Shown: positions 25,063-33,720 of the stretch, in pieces
How the letters are laid out: every line of letters starts with the position of its first letter
How positions within the stretch are numbered: position 1 is the stretch's first letter
NCBI GenBank assembly: GCA_900766135.1
Contig: CAAFUF010000029.1
Span: 186,001 to 250,000, forward strand
Reading direction: 5' to 3'
Source: Paenibacillaceae bacterium
Lineage (GTDB): Bacteria > Bacillota > Bacilli > Paenibacillales > Paenibacillaceae
Length of the DNA stretch: 64,000 nt
Notes under the pieces: generated by a model
The model's database searches: none
The model's input: only the letters and a program-made list of their open reading frames with translations
What the model was told of the DNA's origin: nothing
Translations under genes and position numbers: made by a program

Positions 25063-25188
25063 TGTCGAAAATTATTTTTATTTATTTTTTTGCAGGCTTG
25101 AGATATAATAAAATATTTATTTACACAAACCGATACGGTTCGGATTCATTCGACAAATGCATACAGGAAATAGGGAATGTATGTCGAG
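25037..25188. promoter_or_regulatory. Spo0A boxes upstream of spo0A
   Basis: The gap 24970-25233 contains three exact TGTCGAA boxes, at 25037-25043 (minus), 25063-25069 (plus) and 25149-25155 (minus), and a TGTCGAG at 25182-25188 (plus). Two flank and overlap the sigma-H promoter. Such clusters are expected at an autoregulated spo0A. Confidence 0.7.
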
Positions 25189-25211
25189 AGACGCGAGTAA
25201 GCCCTCGGGAT

Positions 25212-25250
25212 AAAAAAAAATCTTAAGGCAGCTTAGCTCGCCTTAAGATT
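25212..25250 (-). terminator. Terminator overlapping the spoIVB stop codon
   Basis: AATCTTAAGGC (25219-25229) pairs perfectly with GCCTTAAGATT (25240-25250), and a run of T follows on the minus strand. The spoIVB stop (25233-25235) is in the loop, so the first stem arm is coding sequence. Confidence 0.9.
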
Positions 25251-26564
25251 TTGCAGCGTGCCTTTGTTGCTTTGCAGAATTCCGGCATCTTGCAGCATCC
25301 ACTCGATAAAGCATCCATATCCCGACTTCGGATCATTGACGAATACATGGGTAACTGCGCCAATCAGCTTCCCGTTTTGGATAATCGGACTGCCGCTCAT
25401 GCCTTGAACGATGCCGCCCGTCTTCTCCACGAGGCGCGGATCGGTAATACGGATCACCAGACCTTTGGTTTCCGGAACATTCTGCTTGGAAACATGAACG
25501 ATCTCAACCTTAAATCGCTCCACTCGCTGACCTTCCACCACCGTTAGGATTTCTGCCGGTCCTTCCTTGACTTCCTCCGCGAAAGCAACAGGGACCGGTT
25601 TTTGATATACGCTATGCTCCGGATTTTGCGACATCTTCCCGAAAATCCCGAAATGCGTATTTCGTTCGATGTTGCCTAAGGTTTTTCCTTCCTTCAGAAA
25701 ATGAGCCCGCTTCTCCCCCGGTTCTCCACTTTCGCTCTTGGAGATGGACGTGACGCTGGACTGCAAAATCTGCCCGCTGCCGACCACGATCGGCGTCTGC
25801 GTATTCATATCGGTGATAATATGGCCTAACGCCCCATAAACGCCATGGTCCGGAGAATAGAACGTCAACGTCCCCACCCCTGCGGCCGAATCACGGATAT
25901 AAAGGCCCAGTCTCCAAGCCCGGTCCTGTTGATCGTACGCCGGACTCAAGGAGGTGGTAAATTCCTTGTCGTCCCGCTTGTAAGTAATCTTGAGCGGACG
26001 CTGGTGTTTGCCTGCATCGGCCGCGATATCGGCAACCTCGCGGACATCCTGCAGCTTCGTGCCGTTAATGTGGGTGATCAAATCGCCGGCTTGGATGCCC
26101 GCGGCTTCGCCGGGAGATACCTTGCCGGTGTCGGTGACGACCTGATGGTGACCGACCACTAAGATCCCGGCGGATTTCACCTTAACGCCGATGGTTTGTC
26201 CGCCGGGAATCACTTTGAGGTCCGGAATGACATTGACCTTGACGGTCTTCAGAGGAATTTGACCGAATAATTTCATGCGGAGGTTGGCTTCTCCACTCCG
26301 AAGCGACGAAAGCTTGAGCGGATTTCCCAATGATACTTTCATGGATGGGTTCGCCTGCCCGTTTAACATTAACACATCGGGCCGATCCACGCTGACTTCG
26401 GCCTGTACGGGCAAAGCTAATGAAATTTGTGTTCCCTGACCCTGAAACAGGCGCAACTCGTCCGGCAATACGGGAAGCCGCCCTTCAGCGGCAGACGTGC
26501 CGAGAAAACAAAAGAAGAAGGCAAGAAAAAGACCGAGCATTCTATTCCTGAGGTTCGGGTTCAA
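25233..26564 (-). CDS. spoIVB: SpoIVB peptidase
   Basis: SpoIVB is a forespore serine peptidase that crosses the inner membrane and triggers pro-sigma-K processing by cleaving SpoIVFA. The 443-residue sequence has an N-terminal signal/anchor (MLGLFLAFFFCFLGTS), a PDZ domain (GEAAGIQAGDLITHINGTKLQD near residues 150-185) and an S55 catalytic domain with the serine in GIVQGMSGSPIIQNGK. The annotated start is TTG at 26564; an ATG at 26540 with AGGAATAG just before it is possible. It is next to spo0A, the usual order in bacilli. Confidence 0.94.
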   Translation of the reverse strand: MNPNLRNRMLGLFLAFFFCFLGTSAAEGRLPVLPDELRLFQGQGTQISLALPVQAEVSVDRPDVLMLNGQANPSMKVSLGNPLKLSSLRSGEANLRMKLFGQIPLKTVKVNVIPDLKVIPGGQTIGVKVKSAGILVVGHHQVVTDTGKVSPGEAAGIQAGDLITHINGTKLQDVREVADIAADAGKHQRPLKITYKRDDKEFTTSLSPAYDQQDRAWRLGLYIRDSAAGVGTLTFYSPDHGVYGALGHIITDMNTQTPIVVGSGQILQSSVTSISKSESGEPGEKRAHFLKEGKTLGNIERNTHFGIFGKMSQNPEHSVYQKPVPVAFAEEVKEGPAEILTVVEGQRVERFKVEIVHVSKQNVPETKGLVIRITDPRLVEKTGGIVQGMSGSPIIQNGKLIGAVTHVFVNDPKSGYGCFIEWMLQDAGILQSNKGTLQNLKAS

Positions 26565-26663
26565 TGGCTGTCACGCTCCCTTAGCTTCTTTCGCTTGACG
26601 AAAAGGTGGTCGCCAATTGCGTACCTATAAGATACCCCGGGTCAGGTGTTTTATTACTGTCAA

Positions 26664-28403
26664 TCATTGTGCCGGACTTAATAAACCATCCTTTTGTGCC
26701 TGAGCCAGCTTCAGCATTTCCTGGGCATGGTGTTGAGTCTTCTCCGTAATCTCCACCCCGCCGAGCATGCGGGCCAGTTCATTGACCCGACCCGCTTCAT
26801 CTAAAGATTCGACGCGGGTCATCGTACGTCCGTCTTCAACGACTTTCTCGATTAAGTACTGTCGCTCGGCCATGCAGGCCACCTGCGGCAGGTGGGTAAT
26901 GGCGAACACCTGGCACATCGCGGACAATCGAGACAATTTGTCGGCGATCGACTGGGCGGCCCGTCCGCTCACGCCGGTATCGACTTCGTCGAAGATCAAC
27001 ACGGGGACTTGCTCATGACGGGCGAATATGCTCTTGAGCGCCAACATCATCCTCGACAGTTCCCCGCCGGATGCGATTTTGCTTAACGGCCGGAGAGGTT
27101 CCCCCGGGTTCGGCGAAATCAAGAATTCGGCATTATCGATGCCGTGCTTGCCGGGACGGATTTTCTTCCCTTCCCATTCCAAACCATGGGCGTCCTCCGT
27201 GATGGACAGCCTCACTTCCAACGAGGTTCGTCCCATTTGCAGGTCCTTAAGTTCGGTCTCGATCTGCGCGGCGAGTTCATCGGCCTTCTGCCGCCGTACT
27301 GCACTTAGTTCAAAGGCTTGCTTCATTAATCGGGCCGTCAGTTTCTCCCGCTCAGCCTGAAGCTGGTCCAAACGCTCGTCTTTGTTCTCCAAGGCATCGG
27401 TTTCCTGACGGATTTTCTCATAATAAGTGAGGATGCCTTGAATGTCGTCCCCGTATTTGCGGCGGAGCGTAGAGATTAAATCAAGCCGCTCCTCCACTTC
27501 TTCAAGCCGTTCAGGATTAAATTCAATCCGTTCACGGTAATTCCGCAGACTGAATGACGCGTCTTCGAGTTGATAAAAAGCGGACTGCAGTTGCTCCAAA
27601 AGGGGAGAAATCCCTTTGCTGTCATAAGCGGCCACTTCGTTTAGCTTCGATACGGCTTTCGCGATCGCGTCAAGTCCTTGTGGCCCATACAGCAAATCAT
27701 AGGCTTTCGAAATGGACTCCATCATTTTCTCGCTATGGGATAGCTTGACCTTTTCCTCCGCGAGTAATTCATCCTCGCCCGGTTTTAACTCGGCTGCCGC
27801 AATCTCCCCAAGTTGAAACCGGTATAAATCGAGCATTTGCAGCGCCTGCTGGCTCGTATTGCGCAGCTCGTTATATTCCTTGTCGATCCGTACGAATTCG
27901 GTATAGGTCGCTTGGTAAGCCGCCTTGACCGAATCTATCGATTCGGCCCCGTAAGCATCCAGCAGCTCCAAATGGCGTTCGGGCCGGAGCAGGGTTTGGT
28001 GTTCATGTTGCCCGTGCAGGTTGATCAATTCGTCGCCGACTTCGCGCAGCATCGATAAATTGACGAGCTGCCCGTTGATGCGCGCCGAGCTTTTGCCCTG
28101 AACGCTGATTTCCCGGCGAATGATGAGAAGCTCGCCAGGATCTCCGGCGATCCCTAACCCTTCCAGCGTCATCCAGACCGGATGTCCCGCCGGCAGATCG
28201 AAGGAGGCCTCCATCTCGGCCTTGTCACAGCCATAACGGATCAAATCGGCCGAACCCCGGCCGCCGGCAATCAAGCCCAGCGCATCGATGATGATCGATT
28301 TGCCCGCACCGGTCTCCCCCGTGAGGACATGAAAGCCGGAACCAAACGATACGTCCACTGCTTCAACTACCGCAAGATTACGAATGGATAAATGAACCAA
28401 CAT
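26664..28403 (-). CDS. recN: DNA repair protein RecN
   Basis: RecN is an SMC-like ATPase that binds broken DNA ends early in recombination repair. The 579-residue protein starts at ATG 28403 after GAAGGAGTG. The Walker A motif is LTGETGAGKSIIIDAL near residue 30, a long coiled coil fills the middle (around 150-390), and the C-terminus has the ABC signature KIASGGELSRMMLALK and Walker B VLIFDEVDTGVSG. Length is normal. It sits between argR and spoIVB, the common order in bacilli. Confidence 0.95.
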   Translation of the reverse strand: MLVHLSIRNLAVVEAVDVSFGSGFHVLTGETGAGKSIIIDALGLIAGGRGSADLIRYGCDKAEMEASFDLPAGHPVWMTLEGLGIAGDPGELLIIRREISVQGKSSARINGQLVNLSMLREVGDELINLHGQHEHQTLLRPERHLELLDAYGAESIDSVKAAYQATYTEFVRIDKEYNELRNTSQQALQMLDLYRFQLGEIAAAELKPGEDELLAEEKVKLSHSEKMMESISKAYDLLYGPQGLDAIAKAVSKLNEVAAYDSKGISPLLEQLQSAFYQLEDASFSLRNYRERIEFNPERLEEVEERLDLISTLRRKYGDDIQGILTYYEKIRQETDALENKDERLDQLQAEREKLTARLMKQAFELSAVRRQKADELAAQIETELKDLQMGRTSLEVRLSITEDAHGLEWEGKKIRPGKHGIDNAEFLISPNPGEPLRPLSKIASGGELSRMMLALKSIFARHEQVPVLIFDEVDTGVSGRAAQSIADKLSRLSAMCQVFAITHLPQVACMAERQYLIEKVVEDGRTMTRVESLDEAGRVNELARMLGGVEITEKTQHHAQEMLKLAQAQKDGLLSPAQ

Positions 28404-28436
28404 GCGAGGCACTCCTTCCCCTAAATCCAAACTAAA

Positions 28437-28886
28437 TCAAGATATGTAACCCATGATCTGTTCGATCAAAAAACGGCTGTAATCCTCATTCCGGCAGATC
28501 AGCAAGATCGTGTCGTCCCCGCAAATCGTGCCGAGCAGATCCGGCCATTCCATATTGTCGAGCAGCACGGCCACTGAATTCGCCGTTCCCGGAAGGCACT
28601 TCATCACGACCAAATTGCCGGTATGATCGATGTGCACGAAACTGTCGACCAGCGCTCGCTGCAGCTTCTGTACCGGGTTATAGCGCTGGGCCGTCGGCAT
28701 GGAGTACTTGTACCTGCCATCGTCCGTCGGCACCTTGATCAGCATCAGCTCTTTGATGTCCCGGGAGACCGTGGCCTGAGTGACTTGATATCCCGCTTCG
28801 CGCAACGCTTCCACTAGCTCGTCCTGGGTTTCGATTTCCCTTGCCGCAATGATTTCCCGTATTTTGATATGTCTATGCCCTTTCAT
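28437..28886 (-). CDS. argR: Arginine repressor ArgR/AhrC
   Basis: The 149-residue regulator starts at ATG 28886 after GTGGAGGGC. The N-terminal winged helix has YQVTQATVSRDIKELMLIKV, and the C-terminal arginine-binding hexamerisation domain has GTANSVAVLLDN and ICGDDTILLICR. In bacilli it represses arginine synthesis and activates catabolism in response to arginine. It is followed by recN after 33 bases. Confidence 0.94.
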   Translation of the reverse strand: MKGHRHIKIREIIAAREIETQDELVEALREAGYQVTQATVSRDIKELMLIKVPTDDGRYKYSMPTAQRYNPVQKLQRALVDSFVHIDHTGNLVVMKCLPGTANSVAVLLDNMEWPDLLGTICGDDTILLICRNEDYSRFLIEQIMGYIS

Positions 28887-28923
28887 TCTGCCCTCCACTT
28901 GCCTGTTGGTCGACCGCGTCGAT

Positions 28924-29403
28924 TCAGGCGGTTTCATCTTCTTCATTATCTTCCGACGTTAAGGAGATTTCCTTCAGTTCTCCTTGATCCGGATCCACGT
29001 ACAACACGCCGGCGCATTCCGGATACAGCAGCAGGAACGGCAGCAATTCTCTGCGTATGCCGCTGCCCGTCCATTCGATCGGGAGCCGTTCCCGCGCGGT
29101 TCTTACCAGATAGAATTCCCCGTTCTTGACCGCAATATAGTCGATAAACAGACGGCTGTGCAGGAGTTCGCCGTTTACGCGGAAGGTGAGCGGCACCTTC
29201 AATTTATCGCTGACGACCTCGTAACCCGCTTGCTCCAGCATGTCCACGGCAGGGTGCTCCAGAATCTCCTCATTCATTTCAAATCCGATGCCGGATCTTA
29301 AAGAAAACGGCTTGCGGACCCATGAACGAAAACCGCGGTATAACAAATAAGCGCCGATTCCCGCGATCACAACCATCAGCAGACCGTCAGAGTATGCTCC
29401 CAC
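28924..29403 (-). CDS. Membrane-anchored protein of unknown function
   Basis: The 159-residue protein starts with GTG at 29403 after GAGGTGATA. It has one N-terminal membrane helix (GLLMVVIAGIGAYLLYRGF) followed by a soluble domain with a beta-rich pattern (KVPLTFRVNGELLHSRLFID, GEFYLVRTARERLP) and an acidic C-terminal tail. I do not recognise a family by motif. It lies between argR and tlyA, where bacilli with this gene order often have an extra gene, and may be cotranscribed with argR; the frames are 37 bases apart. Confidence 0.65.
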   Translation of the reverse strand: MGAYSDGLLMVVIAGIGAYLLYRGFRSWVRKPFSLRSGIGFEMNEEILEHPAVDMLEQAGYEVVSDKLKVPLTFRVNGELLHSRLFIDYIAVKNGEFYLVRTARERLPIEWTGSGIRRELLPFLLLYPECAGVLYVDPDQGELKEISLTSEDNEEDETA

Positions 29404-29547
29404 CGATTATCACCTCATCCACTATTTCGACGCCGCCGCGATGAGCTCCTGTCAGGCGAAGCATAAATTTATGAGGGGAATGAGGTCAAAATCACGGTTT
29501 TGATTTCATTATAGGGAACAGGCGTTCGTTTTGCAAGCACAGGCATG

Positions 29548-29574
29548 CAAAAAAGACCCATCACTTCGATGGGC
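29548..29574 (-). terminator. Terminator overlapping the tlyA stop
   Basis: CCCATC (29557-29562) pairs with GATGGG (29568-29573), followed on the minus strand by TTTTTTGC. The TGA stop of the tlyA gene (29561-29563) lies within the stem. Confidence 0.8.
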
Positions 29575-30424
29575 CTCCCGTAAAGGTGTTCGCAGCTTCC
29601 TGGACAACGCTGGCCGCCAATTCGCGGAGTTGCGCGAGACGGTCATCCCCTTGCCTGCCTGCCAAATCGGCTGCTGGCTCTTCCTCCAGCCTGAGGTGAG
29701 CCAAAAATTCGATATTGCCTTCACCGCCGGTGATCGGGGAGAAGGTCAACTCGGCCACCTCATAGCCTTGCTCCACCGCAAACCCCAGCACCGTCTCCAG
29801 CACTTCCTGATGCACTTTGGGATCGCGAACGACCCCCGATTTGCCGACCTTCTCGCGCCCCGCCTCAAACTGCGGCTTAATGAGTGCGGCGATGTCCGCA
29901 GGCCGTTTCAAGAGCGCGAGGAGCGGCGGCAGAATGATTTTGAGCGATATAAAAGACACGTCAATGCTGGCGAAGTCCGGTTTCGGACCCTCCAGATCCT
30001 CCGGCGTCATATACCGAAAGTTCGTGCGCTCCTTGACGTTCACCCGCGGATCGTTGCGCAACGACCAATCGAGCTGGTTGTAGCCGACGTCGATGGCATA
30101 AACATAACCGGCGCCATGCTGTAAGGCGCAATCGGTAAACCCGCCGGTAGACGATCCGATGTCCAGCATTGTTCGGCCCGTCAAATCCAGGTTAAAGCGT
30201 TTGATCGCTTTCTCCAGCTTCAGTCCGCCCCGGCTGACGTAAGGATGAATCGCCCCTTTGACGGACAACGCGGTATCGCGGGGAATCTTCGTTCCCGCCT
30301 TCTCGAGCCGCTCCTGTCCGCCGAACACCAGCCCGGCCATGATCGCGGCTTTCGCCTTTTCCCTGCTATCGAAATATCCCTGCTCCACGAGCAGGACGTC
30401 TACGCGTTCCTTGGAAACCGACAT
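29561..30424 (-). CDS. TlyA-family rRNA 2'-O-methyltransferase (YqxC)
   Basis: The 287-residue protein has an N-terminal S4 RNA-binding domain (RVDVLLVEQGYFDSREKAKA) and an FtsJ-like methyltransferase domain with MLDIGSSTGGFTDCAL near residue 90 and the VSFISLKIILPPLL stretch. TlyA proteins methylate ribose in 16S and 23S rRNA in mycobacteria and affect susceptibility to capreomycin; the bacillary relatives are annotated by homology. It is 12 bases past dxs, starting at ATG after GGGAGATTGG. The order argR-unknown-tlyA-dxs follows the bacillary order. Confidence 0.88.
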   Translation of the reverse strand: MSVSKERVDVLLVEQGYFDSREKAKAAIMAGLVFGGQERLEKAGTKIPRDTALSVKGAIHPYVSRGGLKLEKAIKRFNLDLTGRTMLDIGSSTGGFTDCALQHGAGYVYAIDVGYNQLDWSLRNDPRVNVKERTNFRYMTPEDLEGPKPDFASIDVSFISLKIILPPLLALLKRPADIAALIKPQFEAGREKVGKSGVVRDPKVHQEVLETVLGFAVEQGYEVAELTFSPITGGEGNIEFLAHLRLEEEPAADLAGRQGDDRLAQLRELAASVVQEAANTFTGGPSK

Positions 30425-30436
30425 GCCAATCTCCCG

Positions 30437-32347
30437 TCAATAATTTACTTTTTTGCCTAGAGTCAAATGTTGGCCGCTTCGCAGCTTCTGTACCTCGAGG
30501 ACGACATTTTCGGCCGTTAAGCCGACTTCTTCCAATTGCTCTTTGATGCTGCCATGCTCGATAAACCGGTCCGGGACGCCCATCAGGTGAACATCCAGCC
30601 CCGAGATCCCTTGCTCCGCATAGAACTCCAGGATGGCGCTGCCCAAGCTTCCCGCCTGCGACGCCTCTTCAAGCACGACGATCTTTCCGCTGCCCTGCGC
30701 AATCCGATTCAGCATCTCCCCATCCAAGGGCTTCAAAAATCTGGCGTTGACGACGGCGGCGGACACGCCTTCCCGTTTCAGCATTTCCGCCGCTTCTTCT
30801 GCGACTTGCACCATCGGTCCCACCGCTACGATCGTCAGGCTATCGCCTTCGCGCAGCTGTTCCCAGGTTCCGATCGGAATCGGCACCAGCTCTTGGTCCA
30901 GCGGAACCCCGGGCACGTTGATCCGCGGATAGCGGTAAGCGATCGGCCCGTCATTATATTCGAGCGCCGTCTTCATCATGTGGCGCAATTCATTCTCGTC
31001 CTTCGGCATCATTAATACGATATTCGGAATATGGCGCATAAAAGCGATATCGTAAACGCCTTGGTGGGTCTCCCCGTCCGCGCCAACGAAACCGGCCCGG
31101 TCGATGGCGAACATCACGTTGGCGTTATGGCGGCAGATATCATGCACGATCTGGTCGTAAGCCCGTTGCATGAACGTGGAATACACCGCGTACACCGGCT
31201 TCATGCCTTCCATCGCCATGGCGGCGCACATCGTGGCGGCATGCTGTTCGGCGATGCCGACGTCGATCATGCGGCCGGGAAACCGTTCGCCGAATTTGAC
31301 CAACCCCGAACCGCCCGGCATCGCCGGGGTTACGGCCACGATGCGTTCGTCCTGCTCGGCCAGCTCGATCAGCGTCTGTCCGAACACCTCCGTATACATC
31401 GGATTCCCCACGGCCTTCAACAGCTGGCCGGATTCGATTTTGTACGGCGTAATGCCGTGCCATTTATGCGAATCCTGCTCTGCCGGCGTATAACCTTTGC
31501 CTTTGGTGGTTAGGACATGCACCAACACCGGGCCGCTCACGTTATTCGCCTGCTTGAAGGAGTCGATCAGGCCCGGTAAATCATGGCCGTCCACCGGTCC
31601 CAGGTATTTGAATCCCAGCTCCTCGAATAAGACGCCGGATACCATCAAATACTTGAGGCTGTCCTTCACCCGCTCCACGGTTTTGGCGACCTTCCCGCCG
31701 ATTGCCGGAATTTTCTTCAGCAGCTGCTCGACTTCGTCCTTCGCCCGCAGGTAATTGCGGTCGGAACGGATTTTGGTCAAGTAGTTATGCATCGCCCCGA
31801 CGTTCGGCGCGATCGACATTTCATTGTCGTTAAGGATCACCATCAGGTCCTTCTTCTCATGTCCGATATGATTCAGCGCTTCAAACGCCATGCCTCCGGT
31901 TAACGCACCGTCTCCGATGACCGCGATCACGCGGTTCGATTCGCGTTTCAAATCCCGGGCCAGCGCCATCCCCATCGCCGCCGAAAGCGAGGTGCTGCTG
32001 TGCCCTGCCTCCCACACGTCATGCTCGCTCTCGCTTCGTTTGACAAACCCGCACAATCCATGATGTTTACGAAGCGTGTCGAACTGGTCCATCCGCCCGG
32101 TTAATATTTTATGTACATAAGCCTGATGGCCTACGTCGAAGATGAATTTATCCTGCGGACTGTTATAGCAATAATGCAGGGCGATCGTCAATTCCACCAC
32201 GCCCAAATTCGAAGCCAAATGCCCGCCGGTTACCGACAGCTTCTCGATCAAGAACTGACGGATTTCCTCAGCGAGCGGCGTCAATTGCTCCAGGGACAAG
32301 TTTTTCAGATCGGCAGGCTCATGTATTTGCGAAAGCAGCACAGCCAT
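30437..32347 (-). CDS. dxs: 1-deoxy-D-xylulose-5-phosphate synthase
   Basis: Dxs condenses pyruvate with glyceraldehyde-3-phosphate using thiamine diphosphate, the first step of the MEP isoprenoid pathway. The 636-residue protein has GDGALTGGMAFEALNHIG for cofactor binding near residue 145, and a transketolase-type pyrimidine domain followed by a C-terminal domain. Start ATG follows AAGGAAAGCGGGG. IspA is the next gene upstream in transcription order, so two isoprenoid genes lie together. A TATAAT box in the gap before it suggests a promoter. Confidence 0.96.
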   Translation of the reverse strand: MAVLLSQIHEPADLKNLSLEQLTPLAEEIRQFLIEKLSVTGGHLASNLGVVELTIALHYCYNSPQDKFIFDVGHQAYVHKILTGRMDQFDTLRKHHGLCGFVKRSESEHDVWEAGHSSTSLSAAMGMALARDLKRESNRVIAVIGDGALTGGMAFEALNHIGHEKKDLMVILNDNEMSIAPNVGAMHNYLTKIRSDRNYLRAKDEVEQLLKKIPAIGGKVAKTVERVKDSLKYLMVSGVLFEELGFKYLGPVDGHDLPGLIDSFKQANNVSGPVLVHVLTTKGKGYTPAEQDSHKWHGITPYKIESGQLLKAVGNPMYTEVFGQTLIELAEQDERIVAVTPAMPGGSGLVKFGERFPGRMIDVGIAEQHAATMCAAMAMEGMKPVYAVYSTFMQRAYDQIVHDICRHNANVMFAIDRAGFVGADGETHQGVYDIAFMRHIPNIVLMMPKDENELRHMMKTALEYNDGPIAYRYPRINVPGVPLDQELVPIPIGTWEQLREGDSLTIVAVGPMVQVAEEAAEMLKREGVSAAVVNARFLKPLDGEMLNRIAQGSGKIVVLEEASQAGSLGSAILEFYAEQGISGLDVHLMGVPDRFIEHGSIKEQLEEVGLTAENVVLEVQKLRSGQHLTLGKKVNY

Positions 32348-32373
32348 TCCCCGCTTTCCTTAATGTATGGTTC

Positions 32374-32401
32374 AAAAGCCGGCCTTCAGAAACCGGCTTT
32401 T
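32374..32401 (-). terminator. Terminator after ispA
   Basis: AAAAGCCGG (32374-32382) pairs with CCGGCTTTT (32393-32401). It lies in the ispA-dxs gap, so ispA ends here and dxs uses its own promoter. Confidence 0.7.
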
Positions 32402-32515
32402 TCGCAATAGATGATAATAGCCTTCATTATACCATATGTCACAATGATGTCGAAATCACTTGCGACGAATGGATGAGTCATTTTTCCGTGATATCTCCCC
32501 AAAAAAGCAGGTAGC

Positions 32516-33430
32516 TCAATGATCCCGGCGCAGCAGCATATCGGCGATTTCCAGGAGCCGCTGCGGATTCGGAACCGTACCGTCCTGCACGGCTTCTTTC
32601 GCCTCGCGCGTCAGCCGGTCGACCTCGGAGCGTGAAGCCTCGATTCCGATAAAAAAAGGATAGGTTACCTTCTGCTGTTTCACGTCGCTTTGCGTTTTTT
32701 TGCCGAGTTTGCTTTCGTCACCGATCAAATCAAGGATATCGTCCTGAATTTGGAAGGCATGCCCTAGCGCCCGCCCGTAACGCTCCAAGGCTTCGAGCTG
32801 TTCCGCGGTCCCGGAAGCGAGATGTCCCCCCGCCTTCGCTGAAAAGACGATCAAGTCGCCGGTTTTGTGCTCATGAATGTAGCGTAACTGGTTCAGGTCG
32901 GTTACTCCCTGCTCGCCTTGCATGTCGGCCACCTGGCCGCCCACCATGCCTCCGGGCCCGGCATACCGCGACAATTCCTCCACGATCGCCAGCGCCGCTT
33001 CCGCCGGCACCCCGTGCTCGCGGGTCGACTGAACTACATTGTAGAATGCGTGTGTTAACAGGCCGTCTCCGGCCAAGATGGCCATCGCTTCCCCAAACAC
33101 TTTATGGTTCGTCGGTTTCCCGCGCCGAAAGTCGTCGTTGTCCAGGGCCGGAAGATCGTCATGGATCAGCGAATAGGTATGCACCATTTCCACGGCGCAG
33201 GCGACGGGCAATGCCGCTTCCCGGCTACCGCCGAGCGCCTCCGCCGCAGCCACGACGAGCAGCGGCCGCAGTCGTTTCCCTCCCGCCATCAGCGAATAAT
33301 CCATCGCCTGGCGCAGCGTGTCCGGCACGTTCCATGCCGCCGATAGGCTTGCGGACAGACGGGCAGAAACGACTTCACCAATCTCCTTCATGTATTCTTC
33401 TATCGTTAATTGCTGCCGCAACAAGATCAC
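32516..33430 (-). CDS. ispA: Farnesyl diphosphate synthase (polyprenyl synthetase)
   Basis: IspA builds farnesyl diphosphate from isopentenyl diphosphate units. The 304-residue protein has the first Asp-rich motif in LIHDDLPALDNDDFRRG near residue 90 and the second in FQIQDDILDLIGD near 235, both needed for magnesium and pyrophosphate binding. It uses a GTG start at 33430 with GAGGAG just upstream and is 8 bases past xseB. Isoprenoids made here feed menaquinone and undecaprenyl synthesis. Confidence 0.93.
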   Translation of the reverse strand: MILLRQQLTIEEYMKEIGEVVSARLSASLSAAWNVPDTLRQAMDYSLMAGGKRLRPLLVVAAAEALGGSREAALPVACAVEMVHTYSLIHDDLPALDNDDFRRGKPTNHKVFGEAMAILAGDGLLTHAFYNVVQSTREHGVPAEAALAIVEELSRYAGPGGMVGGQVADMQGEQGVTDLNQLRYIHEHKTGDLIVFSAKAGGHLASGTAEQLEALERYGRALGHAFQIQDDILDLIGDESKLGKKTQSDVKQQKVTYPFFIGIEASRSEVDRLTREAKEAVQDGTVPNPQRLLEIADMLLRRDH

Positions 33431-33438
33431 CGCTCTCC

Positions 33439-33720
33439 TCAGAAATCCGCGTTATCGCCCAGAGGCGGTTGAAACGGCTGCTTCTCTACCGCCCCGTCTT
33501 CTTCTACGATCATTTCGATCTTCCGTTCCACTTGTGCCAGCTTCTGACCGCAGAGTTGCGAGAGCCGCATGCCCTCCTGGAACAGGTCAATCGCCTTCTC
33601 CAGCGGTACATCCCCGTGTTCCAGCTGGGACACGATGTCCTCCAGCTGGTTCATCGCTTCTTCGAAATTCAGTTCCGGTTGCTGCGCCTCAGCCTTAAGC
33701 TTGGCTTCCTGTTCCTTCAT
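33439..33720 (-). CDS. xseB: Exodeoxyribonuclease VII small subunit
   Basis: The 93-residue XseB binds XseA and activates the complex that degrades single-stranded DNA to short oligonucleotides. The helical core matches: LNFEEAMNQLEDIVSQLEHG near residue 16 and LEKAIDLFQEGMRLSQLC near 40. It overlaps the end of xseA by 26 bases, so translation is coupled. Confidence 0.93.
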   Translation of the reverse strand: MKEQEAKLKAEAQQPELNFEEAMNQLEDIVSQLEHGDVPLEKAIDLFQEGMRLSQLCGQKLAQVERKIEMIVEEDGAVEKQPFQPPLGDNADF

